Positions 1 through 12,149 are shown, numbered from the stretch's first letter. The stretch is DNA of 64,000 nt from Cocos nucifera (GCA_006176705.1 QRFJ01000057.1:3216178-3280177), one strand, 5' to 3'. The notes: generated by a model not told the origin, from the sequence alone. Numbers and translations are program-made.

Positions 1-245
1 CTGGAACAAGATATATCATACGAAAATAGTTGGACGGATGTATAAACCGGAACACCACAATTAAACTCGAACAAGAGAAACATTTTAAATTGACATGCAT
101 TCAGAAGCACTTGGGTTCCAGAACTAAGGGTGAACAGCAATTCAAGACTCAGAAGATGAGCCTGAGAAAGCCTGATGAAAAACAAATTTTTAAATAACGT
201 GAACAAAATGATTAGCAATCACAATCGATATACACGAAATGTTAC

Positions 246-2236
246 CCTAGTCCCAATGGATCTAAAACTTCCACTCCTCGAGGTAAGGATTGTAAGTTGG
301 TAAGCGCCTTCCGACCTAGTGCTGTCCCTTTTGGCTCCAAGCTTTGAGCAGGTGCTGCCCTTGTCTCACGCATTTCCCGGACTCTACGAGCCAGCTGAAA
401 AATAAGAAAAAACAAATAAATCATTTATTTTTTACCTTATCGGTAATAAATAAATGCTTGAAACAAGTAGTTATATTGCAAAGCTGCTAGTTCTGCATAG
501 ATGATGCTCACTACTCAGAATGGATCATAAATGATGATACTCACTACTCAGGAACTAGCAATAACAACCACTGATTGTGCTTAACGAGTAAGTATCAATG
601 CTTTATGAGGTTTAAAAATATCAGCATTTACCAATACACTACCCCAGCCCAAATTCCTAGGTACAGCTTACTAGCAGTAAATACTAGTAATGTACCAGTG
701 AACTTGATCAATGTTTACATTACCTACAAAAAGAACACAGTTTAAATGTTTGGTGATATTCTTTCACTCAAAGCAGGTCAGGAAATTGTTGGAAGAAGCA
801 GCTTTTAACCCAGCCAAATACAACAAAAATTAAGTCTAAACCTAATATTAAATGGAAGAACATACCACAATCACGATCACTGTTAATAAGTTAAAAACCA
901 TTACAATGCTACCCAACTATTGCAAAAGCAGCCCTGACAGGGTGCATATCACATGGAAAACACGTGTTGCACTCACTACCATTAACTATGCATAAGTTAG
1001 CTTTCTTTCCTTAAAAAAATGGCAGCTGGCCAGTCCATTTTCTAGATAAAATCAGTTAGTTGATCCTTTTATTTCTAAATCACGTCAGCCATCTTATCCG
1101 CTTTCTATCAAGACATTACAAGTCTACGACCCTCTGCATTTCTCAGGCTATTGAAGGAATGCGAACTAGGATTGATAACGTGAAGAAAAACTATCGCATG
1201 GCAAAGAAAAATAACGAATAAATGCAATAACTATCACCAAGAATGTTATAATCGAAGACAAAATGATGAAGTTGTCCATAGATTGCTTATTCTTCTCCTG
1301 AAAAGCAAGAGAATCACAAATTTCTTAACAAAATCCATGACAAACACTCTATGGTTGAATACAACTTCAATATAAACAACCACATCTCTTACAAAGCTTC
1401 CAAAAATAGTATATATAGCTCTTTTAGGTATAGTTCAAATCAAATTCTAATATGCACAAATCTTTCCTCACAGGCAGACCAAGAAATAATCTGAATATTG
1501 ATGCCATGCGTGACTCCAATTCATCAGCACAAACTGTGCGAACCAAGTCTATCTCAGAGTTAAGAATTAATCAGTAAAACGCAAGAGCATGTATTGCAAA
1601 GAAATACTGAAAAAAAGGATCTCAAAATCAAGAGAATGTAAATTAAAAAAAATGGTAGCATGCAATACTAAGAGCTGCCAACGACTCTTTCTTAAATTCA
1701 AAAGTTAATCGATTAGAAACAGGAGCATGAATTACCCAGAAATACTAACGACTCCATCTCAAATTCAATAATGGTGAATCCATCTTGAATTCACAAGGAT
1801 CGATAAATCAAGAACGGAGCGAGAATACCTCTGCCTCATCGACCTTCTTCCAGCTCCGCGGCTCGTCCCCCTCCCAATCCCTATCGTCCCTCGCCGCCCT
1901 CCGCTCCCGATTCCGCTGCAGGGGGGCGCGATCCCTGGAGGTATCCTCATCCCCGGAGGAGATACTGAGCAGCTCGACCTCAGAGTCGTCGTCGTCGTCC
2001 GCGCCGCCCCTGCTCGGCCGGCGTTGGCCCTTGCCAGCGGCGGTTCCACCTCTGGCGTTAGCATTAGCTTTCCCCTGGCCCTTCTCCATGAAGTGCGGCA
2101 GCGGTGGGGGCTGGACGAGGTTGACGACGGGCTTCGAGGTCTTGGACGGTTTCTGGTAGCTCAAATCGCGCTCCGCCTGCTCCTTCAGAGCGATCTGAAG
2201 GAGCTCGTCCTCGTCGATGTCACCAACGCTCGACAT
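246..2236 (-). CDS. SEC5: Exocyst complex component SEC5, 5' part (first two coding exons; gene continues off the left edge)
   Basis: SEC5 is a subunit of the octameric exocyst, which tethers secretory vesicles to the plasma membrane. Exon 1 runs 2236 down to 1829 (136 codons) and starts MSSVGDIDEDELLQIALKEQ, the plant SEC5 N-terminus; LSYQKPSKTSKPVVNLVQ follows. Exon 1 then has a Gly/Arg-rich stretch, an acidic run DDDDDSEVELLSISSGDED and RNRERRAARDDRDWEGDEP, and ends KKVDEAE at a GT donor (1828-1827). Exon 2 runs 394 down to 246 after a TTTCAG acceptor and encodes LARRVREMRETR...LPRGVEVLDPLGLG, closing at GG/GTAAC. The join keeps phase, since exon 1 ends on a complete codon. Later exons, including the exocyst-interaction region, are outside the window, so only about 185 of roughly 1,000 residues are seen. 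Intron 1 is 395-1828. The identification is recognition of conserved blocks; SEC5A versus SEC5B cannot be decided. Confidence 0.93.
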
Positions 2237-2270
2237 CGCTTCTTCGTTTCTTTCCGCTTTCGCCTCTCTG

Positions 2271-2271
2271 C

Positions 2272-2305
<34 letters not shown>
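2271..2305. repeat. (CT)n microsatellite in the SEC5 5' leader
   Basis: A near-pure CT run lies 35-70 bases upstream of the SEC5 ATG, so on the coding strand it is a GA run in the probable 5'UTR or core promoter. Such GA/CT tracts are common near plant transcription starts. A regulatory role is inference. Confidence 0.7.
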
Positions 2306-2309
2306 GCTT

Positions 2310-3264
2310 CGCCTTCTGCCTGCTGGTTTCCTGTGCGTTCAGATCTGGCGGTGGATTTCAACAAGGAGGCTACGAGAGTGACCGGGATCGGAGCATTCGC
2401 CTTGCTTTATACCCGCTTTGCTTCGCCTTGCCGTCGAACCATATCGGGTTGCTGCATTGAGTGCGGTTGCCTGGCCGGTGACCGGTCTTACCTACCATGA
2501 ATGAAAAGGGCGGTGGCTGATGTCTTATAATCACTGGTGGTGGTGTGATCGATGCTGCATTCAAACAGGTCGCTTGCAGCGCACCACCGTTTCCCGACTT
2601 CTCTTACGCGTTTGGTAGGATAGTCGACGGGGAGGATTGGATGGAAGTAAAAAAGGAATGGTGGATTTTGCTCTGACGTATGAATTTTGTATGGGGGCTT
2701 TTGGAGGATAGGATGATGACGGGCATGCAGGCAGTGATGAAGGACGATACTGACGTTAGTGCAGCGTGTACTGAGGATTTTTCAGTTTCCTGAATTGACC
2801 CAACCAGTTTGAGGGAAATTACTTGGTCGGTATGTCGAACCCGCCGGCGGGCCTTAAGTAACGACCGTTGTAAAGCCTCGCGACCGGTTTCTTTCTAAGG
2901 CTTATTTGAATAATCTTGTGCAATCCAAAGTGGAGAGACAAAAGATATATATATATATCTCAGACTGGGATTATATTCATGGAATTCGTGGAAAAATTTC
3001 TAAAGTAGGATAGCTCGAATCTATTAGAAGGAAAAAAAAATCTCAACAAGTCCTCTTCTGCAACAATAGGCTACGAGAGGTCTGGTTGATAAGATTGAAC
3101 TAATTTTTATATATTGATTAATCCTAAAATTTCTATTTCCAATTCTAAAGATTTAACAAGATTATCCAAATAAACCCTTAAGAACTTTTTACTAGATATT
3201 CGAGTTAGTGGGTTGATCCAATATAATTATGTAATTCATTTTTATTAACCTAATGTTAAAGAGG
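2310..3264. other. SEC5 upstream region, no gene seen
   Basis: This should hold the SEC5 promoter. The first part is mixed GC; from about 2,930 it becomes AT-rich, with a short (AT) run near 2,950. I recognise no coding sequence on either strand. Confidence 0.5.
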
Positions 3265-4200
3265 TGTTGGAACCGAACTTCAGATTTTTCGAAAAGATTC
3301 GTACTGAAGTACTGATTAGGATTAGATCGATCAAAATCACAGACTAATTTATAAGAAAAATTCTAAAAACTAGTGGGATACCCTCTAATTTATGATCCTC
3401 CAATACTTAAGTCAGCTAAAGTCTTATCAACTGATAATAAAAATGGAAGATTGAAAAGCAGAATGAGAGAATTTTAGTGAAGAGAGAAGTTTGATCTTCC
3501 TTAAGTAAAAATATCGAGGATAAATTTTAGCAGAGTTTTTACTCTATGAATCTTATGCTTACCTTTGGGAGAGTACTCTATCTCTTTATTTATAGAGAAG
3601 TTTGTTTAGATCTTAAGTGAGTTTGTTAGGCCGTTAATTAGTTATAATAAAATGGTTAGTTGGATAGTAGTTATTGATCGTTTATCTTGATGGCGATTAA
3701 TTGTGGTGTGGCTAGAAGACAACTATAGCTTGATTGTAGAGCGATTGAAAGTTAATCAATTTTTCAGATCATATCGGGATCAATTTTTTACCGATCTCGC
3801 TATGTGGCGAGGTCAGTATTTTGCCAATCTTGGTATAATAAGCATAGATGGCCTCCTATCGATGGTGAGATCGATGTTTTATCGATTTAAGAATGGAGGA
3901 TCCAATGATAAACTGATCTCGTGACCATGCTGGTGAATTACTGTGGCTAAGCTCGATATTACCCCGATTTACGGTGAGAAGAAGACTGTAACTGATTTTC
4001 AAAGTGGTAAAGTTCTGATCTAAGTATATGTTGTCATAATGAGGTTGATTTAATACCATCCTCAATTCTCAATGAGCCAGAACATCGTAGAGGATAATAA
4101 TTAGTCGATTTGGATGCTGTTGTCATCGGTAGATTACCGATCTAGTTCGATTAAGCTAACATGCCATCTGGTTGTGGTATGTATTCGATTGAATTTTAGA
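3265..4200 (-). repeat. Degenerate LTR-like sequence (probable old solo LTR of a Ty3/gypsy family)
   Basis: The plus strand begins TGTTGGAACC and carries blocks seen in the complete LTRs at 51439 and 61294: GATCCTC..AAT.CTTAA near 3,390 and CTTTATTTATAGA near 3,585. On the minus strand the second block gives TATAAATA, as in those LTRs. No partner LTR, PBS or PPT is nearby, and I could not fix the far end or a target duplication. Family assignment rests on these short shared blocks only. Confidence 0.4.
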
Positions 4201-7200
4201 TCAGTATTTTATTAATCTGGATGTCTTTAATAATCTTTTGGAATGACAATTCTTCTGATGATGTCATGTGGCTAATAATGATTGTCTATATCAATAGAAG
4301 AAAACTACAAATCATCACATGATAACTTTTCTTTTTCCAACTAAAATATCTTTAGCATCATTTGTATGGGATGAAAGCCTATGTTGCCAAGAAAACCGCA
4401 AATCACATGACGTCGGCAATTCTATTCTTAATAACTAGAATTTAAATGGGAACAGGGAAGCTATAGAAAGATATCATGAGGAGGGGGAGAGAGAGAGAGG
4501 AGGGGGGTGAAGCGAAAATCACCATAGAAGCAAGCCAAGTAAACTCCGATTTTATGTTAATCTACCTCGTCCAATATTACCCTTATGGTAGAACATCATG
4601 GATCATCACAAACTCTGGCCAATATATCAATAAATGCTCACGTATGAGGTGCATTGTTGATGCTCCAATTTCTTTAATTATTCTCTAATTTTTTGGTGGA
4701 ATCTCCAATCTCGAGTTGGTATTCCAAGAACTTAGGGGTTGCGATTATTTCTTGCCACAATTCTCCTAAAAATACATGAAAGGAAGACATCAGAATTTGC
4801 GGGTGAGCTACCAAGCTACAAAGCACCTCGCATATATTTGCTTCTTTGATGGTCGCACGTAGCTATTTGGCTTTAGTCTGGAATGTGAAAACCAAAGTCA
4901 CTCTAAAAGGCTTGCCTTAGTTAATTGGTGTCTTATTAAAGGGCTTTTGGGGTCTATATCAATGTGGTCCGAGTTGAATATTTTATAGTTTATTCAGAGG
5001 TTTTCTAGATGGTTATGTGTTCCGGGCCAAGGTAATTATGCAGTGGGAATAGCGTAAGTAGAGTCCATATGCTAAGACAATTTTGCAAGCAGAGGTATAT
5101 ACGTAATGAGAATTATGTTGTTAGCTTAATTAGGGACCCTTACCTTTTACTTATGGAGTTTGGCTATTGCAAGGGTTCAAGATGAATAATGCAAATGAAA
5201 GATATATGACATGCACCCAAAAAAATACACAGAAATCAACTATACATAAATAAAACTACTAGAATCAAGTGTATATGAGAAAGTGAATTTAAATCAATTC
5301 AACTAACATCAAATGTTTAACAATAAGTGATGTTGATGAACCATCTCAATTAAATTGAAAGCAGCCGAACTGAATAGAAAGATGTTATGTTGTGATAGTT
5401 GCATGGTCATATTACCCTGAGACTACAAAGGAAACTGAAACGACAACAAATTTAGATATTTGCTAAATTTGCTAGAGTTTGTAGTTCAGCAAGACACTGA
5501 AACCTCTCAATTAACCATGCATCTAAATATCGCTTCACATCCATCCGGTAACAGGCTTAAATACTTGGCCATAGTTCAATCAAATAAAAATTGAAACTGA
5601 AATGATGATGAACTTAAAAGCACACTGGATCGCAAGATTTCAAGATTCATTGAAACCACCATTTTATACTGCATCCAAACACCACTTCGCATATACTTAG
5701 CATCAAGATTAAATAAGTGGCTGTAGTAGACTCTAACTAAATCCATTCATATATTTATAAGATGTTATCTATTAAAATCGCATACAAACACGGCATATAA
5801 ATAAGGTCAATAACAATGCTTCCCGCTTGCTTAGATCTGTAGCAATAATCAGCGCATCTGTATCCAAAAATTGTTCATGAGAAGTTGAGAACTAGATTCC
5901 TCATAAGGCCTCCTGCTTAACAACCAACTTTATATTTATAATTGCAGAAGTTTTGTCAACTACGAAATCAAACCTTCTTCCTGGTAATAATGATAAGCAT
6001 CATAACATCCACCCCATAATGCCTTTCATCAACATAAAACATATGCCTATCATGAACACAAAACCTATACCCTATCCAAATACAAAAATATATTCCATTT
6101 CCAATTAAAAAGTCTATACCATGCCCGAAAACAAAACCTATACCACATCCATATGAAATTTGTGCATCAAATACCACTAAATTTTCGGCTATCATAAACG
6201 AAGTGCGTCAGAATGAGATGGTATAAACTTGATAAATTACTTGTCTTGCACATTTGGTCTGTGGGGATCTTGTTGAGAGAAAATGCAAGAAACCATCTTG
6301 ATGCATCCTTTTTGATTCCAAAAGCTGACTCTAAGTGAACACTGGTAGCTATTATTAGCAACTCAATTATTATAGTGATGGGTGGAGGGACTTCCGATGC
6401 TTTAGATTCAATAAATATGTTTCTATCTTAAAATAACCTGAGGTGCACTCATACTTGTGGCTAGCCTGAAATTTAAATTCCTTACAGGCTGGATGAGTGA
6501 AGGATGCCCTCTCTCTTCTATTGCCTTCCACCTCTTTATCAAGCGTGCTTACCTTGGGTTTAGCTACTTAATTTCTTGCACTTGGTTTTTATTTTACACT
6601 TAGAGCTACCACCTACTTAGCTCCTGCCTTATCTCTTATTAATGCTTTGCCCCTTGTTGATGCTATCTTGATCCTTTGTTACAAGCCTTTATTTTTTTTC
6701 CCTTTTTCTACTTGAAGCTTTTACAAATTCTTGCTCTATTTTAGAAAATTATCATATCTAATTGAGATGCTTTTTTTTCTAACTCTATTAGAGTCATCAA
6801 CTTCATCGTCCTTTCTTTCTATCTTTTTGGGCTCGCATAAAAATATCCTAAGAGAAAAGGAGCAATAATACCAAACTCCATGATGGATAATGCTAGTAAG
6901 CTAAGAACTAGTTGAATTATATAATATGTATCTTAATAAAAATTGTTCAAAAATATCAATCATTGACGAAATTCTTTACTTTTGTTTCCATGAATAGTAT
7001 CATGCAGGCAAAATTATCAATGGATCTTTGAAGATGAGTGATTAATTTGATCTTTTCTTGCAAAATGGATAATGATTAGATTTTTTTAATGCAAAATTTA
7101 ATTATTTTTTAATTAATAATTTATATATTTTGGTACAAATATATACAACTATATTTAAAAAAAATAGTGCTCTCTTGATATAATAAATATCGTATATTTG

Positions 7201-7772
7201 TACTGCCATGTGCTATGCATCAGATGGTCTATACATTTTTTTTTTTGATTGAATCCATCTATCTTATTGAAGTAGCCAAAAATAAAATTTATATTTTAAA
7301 AAAATTATCATGTGCCGTGCATCCAATGGACCGCATTATTTTTTTTTAATGACTAAATATTTTTAAAAAATATGTATGTTAGATCTACTTATTTATTGAC
7401 TGAGATTTTTATTTAAGAAAAAAGAAAAAAAAAAAAGAAAAAGAAAAAAGAAGGAGGTAGGATCCAAGAACTGTTCTAAATAGAATAATTCTGATGAGTT
7501 TTTCTAACTATCAGTAGGAGCAATGATTTTGTTGAATTGCTGGATAATGGATGGTTATATAGATTAGATAGGAGCAATGATTTTCTTGACCTATTTCAAT
7601 CAATCAAGGAGCAAATTGGTCGGATGACGATGGTCAGTCGTAATTTGTAATTCCTTAATCGCAAAAAGTATATCGGTTCGTGATTCGTACAAATACCGGC
7701 CGTTATTTTCTTTATAACGGCGAATCACCGAGTACCCTGCGACAATCCGTCCCTCCGTCCTAAGTCGCGCCC
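4201..7772. other. AT-rich intergenic DNA, no gene seen
   Basis: Open frames here are short and none is recognisable. A degenerate duplication of about 100 bp is visible around 7,205-7,400: two copies share CATGTGC..TGCATC.AATGG and each is followed by poly-T. A purine run (AAAGAAAAAA...) lies near 7,420-7,455. The last ~80 bases become GC-rich and should be the leader of the downstream PORR gene. Confidence 0.5.
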
Positions 7773-9020
7773 ATGGCGACGAGGCGGTCCGTCGCCCTCC
7801 GCCACCTCCTCCCCTGGCGACTCCTCGATCCTTTCCACCCCGATGTCAGTCCCAACCTCCACATCCTCCGCCGCGGCCTCGCCCTCTGGTCGATGAAGAA
7901 GGACCCGGCCCTCGAAGCCGCCCTATCCCGCAACCGCCGCTGGATCGTCAACAACCAGATCAAGCACATCCTCCTCCGCTCCCCCAACCACACCGCCACC
8001 GTCCGATCCCTACAGAAAAAGTTCAAGACCCTAGACCTCCAGGGCAAAGCCCTCAACTGGCTCCAGAAATACCCCTGCTGCTTCGAAACCTTCTCCAGCG
8101 ACGACGGCGAGGTCTACTTCCTGTTTTCCAAGCGCATGGCCGCCCTCGTCGACGAGGAGGAGGCCGTCCGGGCCTCGACGGAGCCTGCCATGGCCCGCCG
8201 CCTGGCCAAGCTCCTCATGCTCTCCCGCGACCGCCGCCTCAACGTCGTCAAGCTCAACGAGCTCAAGAGAAACTTCGGCCTCCCCGATGACTACATCATC
8301 CGCATTCTCCCCCAATACCCGGACACCTTCCGCGTCGTGAACCGCTACGGCCGCCGTAATTCGACGGAGATCGAGCTCGTCCGGTGGGACCCGGCGCTTG
8401 CGGTCTCCACCGTCGAGGCTGCGGCAGCTGAACGGGGGACGGAGCCGCGGTACACCTGCTCGCTGCCGCCGACCTGGGTGAAAACTCGGGCAAAATTTGA
8501 CGAATTCAATGATCGCACGCCATACATTTCACCGTATTCCGATGATTGGAAGGAGTCGGAGAAGCGGTCTATCGGCGTGGTCCACGAGCTTCTCTCACTA
8601 ACACTGTGGAAGAAGGCTTCGATTGTGAAATTGGAGCATTTCAAGAGGGAATTCGGATTGCCGGAGAGGCTGAATTTTTTGCTGCTACGGCAACCATGCA
8701 TATTCTACGTGTCGAACCGGTACAAGATATACACGGTGGTCCTCCGGGAGGGGTACAGGGGATCGGAGCTTGTCGAGAAGGATCCATTGGTGGTCATGAA
8801 GGATAAGCTCGGGGAATTGATGCAGGAGGGGCTTCATGAGTATAATAGGAGGCGGCGGTTGGCGAATTTGGAGAAGAAGAGGAAGAGAGGTGAGATTGAA
8901 GTGAGACCGAAGGAGGAGGAAGATGAAGAGGATGAAGTGGAAGCACTAAGACTGCACAGTGCCGAGAAAAGGGAAGAGAGGAAGAGGTTCTACAAAGTTC
9001 TTTTTGATGAGAACCCTTGA
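7773..9020 (+). CDS. PORR-domain organellar RNA-binding protein (WTF1/RPD1/WTF9 family)
   Basis: This is a single-exon gene of 415 residues. The start ATG has a good plant context (GCCCATGGC). The first ~25 residues (MATRRSVALRHLLPWRLLDP) are Arg-rich with no acidic residues, consistent with an organelle transit peptide and favouring mitochondria. The plant organelle RNA recognition domain (PORR, formerly DUF860) fills about residues 40-370. Family blocks include KKDPALEAALSRNRRWIVNN, NWLQKYPCCFETF, VVKLNELKRNFGLPDDY, ILPQYPDTFRVVNRYGR, PYISPYSD and SNRYKIYTVVLREGYRGSEL. The C-terminus (about 375-415) is charged and rich in Glu, Lys and Arg. Characterised members bind group II introns and promote their splicing in chloroplasts or mitochondria. 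The exact RNA target cannot be read from sequence. Codons are strongly GC-biased in the first half, typical of monocot intronless genes. Confidence 0.95.
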   Translation: MATRRSVALRHLLPWRLLDPFHPDVSPNLHILRRGLALWSMKKDPALEAALSRNRRWIVNNQIKHILLRSPNHTATVRSLQKKFKTLDLQGKALNWLQKYPCCFETFSSDDGEVYFLFSKRMAALVDEEEAVRASTEPAMARRLAKLLMLSRDRRLNVVKLNELKRNFGLPDDYIIRILPQYPDTFRVVNRYGRRNSTEIELVRWDPALAVSTVEAAAAERGTEPRYTCSLPPTWVKTRAKFDEFNDRTPYISPYSDDWKESEKRSIGVVHELLSLTLWKKASIVKLEHFKREFGLPERLNFLLLRQPCIFYVSNRYKIYTVVLREGYRGSELVEKDPLVVMKDKLGELMQEGLHEYNRRRRLANLEKKRKRGEIEVRPKEEEDEEDEVEALRLHSAEKREERKRFYKVLFDENP

Positions 9021-9610
9021 GCAGATTGATGAAGTTGAGGTATGAATTGCAATGGAGCTCAGTGATTTATATCTGTGATTGGCTTCTTCTGTATATGTTG
9101 TTTAATTGATCTGAAATTTAAATGAAAAAAAATGTGAAGTCATATTCCATCAATTAAGGAGCCAGTAGCATTGTTTTTACTTCACTGATAGTTCGCATCA
9201 AAACTTTAAAGCACGTTTCTCCGGAAATAAATAAAATTTCCATGAATCATTTGCTCGCTAGCTAAGTCTTTTAATCTTGCACTTCTTTCTCCTACATCTG
9301 AAAATGGCGGAAAAGATCTTTGTGATGTTCTCTGAACTCTGACTTAGCTTCTAACTGCCATATTGTAGGCTCATTGATCTTTTCATGTTATCTTGGGGGC
9401 TTGGTTGTGTAGCATTGTATTGATCTGGGCCAACTTCTATAAGCATATCTACTTAAGCTCTTGCTCTCTATTTGTTTGCCTTTTTGTAAATATGGTTAAT
9501 GGTAACATCTGGATGAATTTTATGGTGCAAAACATCATCAGTGCAGTCAAACTGTAGCACCTATAAAAGTGAAGGCAGAAAATATATAATCAAGTATCAT
9601 TGGATACAAG
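9021..9610. other. 3' flank of the PORR gene up to the retroelement
   Basis: AT-rich flank presumably holding the 3'UTR and polyadenylation signals (for example AATAAA near 9,229). No further coding sequence is recognised. It ends at the insertion point of the LTR element. Confidence 0.5.
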
Positions 9611-9615
9611 GAAAG

Positions 9616-10699
9616 TGTTGGGGATAAATCCCGCTTCCGCCAAAGTCTAGCTCGACGCTCAGCCTAATGCAACCTATAGCCGCGGAAGAGCTTCGACGGA
9701 CGGATCTCAGCCGAACTCCTACAGCCGACCGAACTACTTAGCGCCCGAGCTCCTTGGAATCCAAGCAGCCGGGCTTCCGCCAAGCCCCCGGCGGCCGAGC
9801 TTATTCCAACCCGTTCAGCCACCGAGCTTCTTCGGACTTCCAGCATCAGGACCGAACCGCTCCAGTCGGCCGAACTGCTTAGCAGTCGAGCTCCCCGAAC
9901 TCCTAGCGTCCGAGCTTCTACGGACGCGTTCAGACGACCGAACTGCTTAGCGGCCGAGCTTCTACGGACCCGTTCAGATGGTGGAACTGCTCAGCGGCCG
10001 AGCTCCTCGAACTCCTCAGCTGACGAGCCTCAGCCGAAGTCCAACATCCGGCCGAACTCTTCAACGGCCGAGCTTCGGATTTTCAGCTGTCGGACTCCTC
10101 AGCGGACGAGCCTTAGCTGCATACCTCCGCCTATGGGAGCCGAACTCCCTCCAAGCTAAGAGCCCGAGCTCCTCCGAAATGGGCACACGACGAAGGCCAA
10201 CCCTTCATCCGCCGCAAGCTCTGCAGCATCATATCGGTCCACTAAGTGATAGCGACCCGCTATGAGGCGACGATGGCTGTCACCATCCCGTGAGACTGGC
10301 TCCGCCGAACCTCGAGCGGTCTGCCAGCACGCGGTTGCAGCTGTCACCATCAACCCGTCGCACACGGCACCTTCCCGTGAGACTGGTTCCACCGAACCTC
10401 GAGCGGCCCGCCAGCACGCGGCTGCAGCTGTCACCATCAAGCTCCGCTATAAAAAGGATCCCTCCAGATACGCTAACTCTAATCTCTCTGATTTTTAAGC
10501 TCTCCTCTCCTTCTCTAAGCTCCGGAACTCATTCCGAGCACTCCATTCCTGTTGGCCAGAGCTGACTTGAGCGTCGGAGGGTCCTGCCGGAGCCACCCCC
10601 CATCGGCTTCAAACGGGACTTTGTTTTGCAAGTCCCGGCGGCGACCTCAGCGGCCTCCACTCCAGCGACCTCCGACGACGACCAGTTTCTGCACCAACA
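9616..10699 (+). repeat. 5' LTR of the non-autonomous element
   Basis: It is 1,084 bp with TG...CA ends and GC-rich. The U3 half is built of short degenerate units around CCGAACTGCTTAGC and GCCGAGCTTCTACGGA. Just before the TATA box (10448-10455) a block of about 86 bp is duplicated: CCCGTGAGACTGG occurs near 10,288 and 10,374, and CTGTCACCATC near 10,275, 10,338 and 10,428. Small length differences from the 3' LTR include a 7-bp and a 9-bp indel. Confidence 0.93.
10448..10455 (+). promoter_or_regulatory. TATA box of the 5' LTR
   Basis: TATAAAAA after a GC-rich U3. The same motif sits at 15226-15233 in the 3' LTR. It marks the likely element promoter, with transcription starting about 30 bases downstream. 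Confidence 0.7.
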
Positions 10700-10702
10700 G
10701 AT

Positions 10703-10719
10703 TGGCGCTAGAGGAAGGG
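10703..10719 (+). other. Primer binding site
   Basis: TGGCGCTAGAGGAAGGG lies three bases after the 5' LTR. TGG pairs with a tRNA CCA end, and complementarity seems to continue into the T-arm (GACTCGAACC follows). The tRNA species was not identified. The site differs at three positions from the PBS of the element at 51439-62198. Confidence 0.75.
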
Positions 10720-10814
10720 ACTCGAACCTCCGAGGTTCCCTTGTTCTTAAAGGAGTGCTCGACGACTCTTCTTTTCCCTCTCCGGAGATCTCTCCTTTCT
10801 CTTTCGAAGAGAAA

Positions 10815-10969
10815 ATGCCCCCAGGAGAGCTTCGACGCGGCGATCGGCGTTCTGTGCGCCAGGTACGCCTGCTCCCATTGCAGCCCCGGTAGCCCAGGCT
10901 CCATTCGAAGCCACCGCAGATGTAGAGCTGTTCAACCTGCCGGATGGGTTCGTGGCCCCGTCGAGGTGA
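10815..10969 (+). pseudogene. gag 5' end, frameshifted remnant
   Basis: An ATG after GAGAAA opens MPPGELRRGDRRSVRQV. The more protein-like continuation is in another frame (APGTPAPIAAPVAQAP, then DVELFNLPDGFVAP) and stops at 10967-10969. This fits a Tat-type gag start interrupted by a frameshift. Assignment is by position after the PBS and by composition; no conserved gag domain is present in this piece. Confidence 0.5.
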
Positions 10970-11039
10970 TACAGGCCGTGCGACAATCTTCGGCGAAGAC
11001 TTTGCCAGAAAATGTGAGGAACCGGCCTTAAGGAAGAGC

Positions 11040-12010
11040 ATTTGGGCATACCAATCGCCCTTAGGAGAGAAACAGAGAGCAGAAGTTCTTCCGCAGAAGC
11101 GGAACGAAGTTCGGCGCGAGTAAGGTTCCGCGGAAAAGTGGAATGGAGTTTGCCGCGAGCAGGAAAGCGGAATGAAGTTCGGCGGCAGCAAGGCCGAACT
11201 TCGCCCGAAGTCTCATCATCGGAATGAAGTTCGGCACAAGTTCGGCGCAAGTTCCGCTCGGGTATGACACCAAGGGAGCCACCTACGAAGAAGTCACAGG
11301 AGGTGGAATGAAGCTCGGGCAAGCGACGCCGAGCTCTTCCTCGAACTCGTCATCAAGGAAGTTCTCCCCTAGGTTTCAGAAGGAGACGGAATGAAGTTCG
11401 GCCGCGCTCGCGACCTCCCAGCGCAAGCAAGGCCGTACTCCCCCTCGAGCCCGTCATCGAGGAAGCCCCGACAAAGGAGTATGAAGTCCTCCCACGAAAG
11501 CTTCCGCGGGAAAGCGGAACGAGGTTCGGCGCAAGTGAGGCCGAATTCACGCTCGAGTATGACACAAAGGAAACCACTACAAAGAATTCACGAGAGGTGG
11601 AGTGAAGTTCGGGCAAGCATAGTCGAGCTCCCCCTCGAGCTCGTCGTCAAGGAAGTTCGGATAAAAGCAGCAGAGGAAGTTCTCCCACGGAGGGTTTCGC
11701 AGGAAAACGGAATGAAGTTCGGCGCAAATAAGGCCGAACTTCACCTCGAAGCCCGTCATCAAGGAAGGGGCATTATTCCTCCCGCGGAGGCTCTCGCGGG
11801 AAGGCGGAATAAAGTTCGGCGCAAGTGAGGCGGAACTCCAGCCCGATTATGTCACCAAGGAAGCCCCCAACAAAGATTTCACACAAGGTGAGACGAAGTT
11901 TGGCCGAGCTCACAACCGCCCCAGGGCAAGCGAGGACTCCCTCTCGAGTATGACTCTAAGGAAGCTCCGACAACTGGGCATAAAGTTCCCCTGCTGGTTT
12001 TACAACCCCT
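11040..12010 (+). repeat. Degenerate tandem array (~290-bp higher-order unit) inside the element
   Basis: Units carry GCGGAATGAAGTTCGGCGCAAG, then a CTCGAGTATGACACCAAGGA-like block, then an AGGTGGAATGAAGCTCGGGC-like block, then GTCATCAAGGAAG. Corresponding points occur near 11,218/11,507 and 11,303/11,594, giving a period near 290 bp. Smaller GAAGTTCGG units nest inside. Open frames of 60-220 codons cross it on both strands but look like by-products of repeat composition. Confidence 0.65.
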
Positions 12011-12149
12011 AACTCCTTGAGCTCGCCACCAAGGAGGCCCCGAGGCTCCGACAAAAGGACGCGAAGAAGTCCTTCCGAAAGGTTCCGCAACTACGCTCCG
12101 CTCTTCTAACTCGAATTTTCAGCGAAGTTAAGAGCCAGCCGTCAAGACC

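Noticed and set aside
8031..8701. Antisense ORFs of 65-118 codons over the PORR gene
   Set aside because: They are shadows of a GC-biased coding exon; the plus frame has full family similarity.
10156..10565. ORFs of 78-95 codons within both LTRs
   Set aside because: They follow the U3 tandem blocks, occur in several frames and strands, and cross the TATA box.
10703..10730. tRNA gene suggested by the GACTCGAACC word
   Set aside because: Only the complement of a tRNA 3' end and T-arm is present; there are no D or anticodon arms. It is the retroelement primer binding site.
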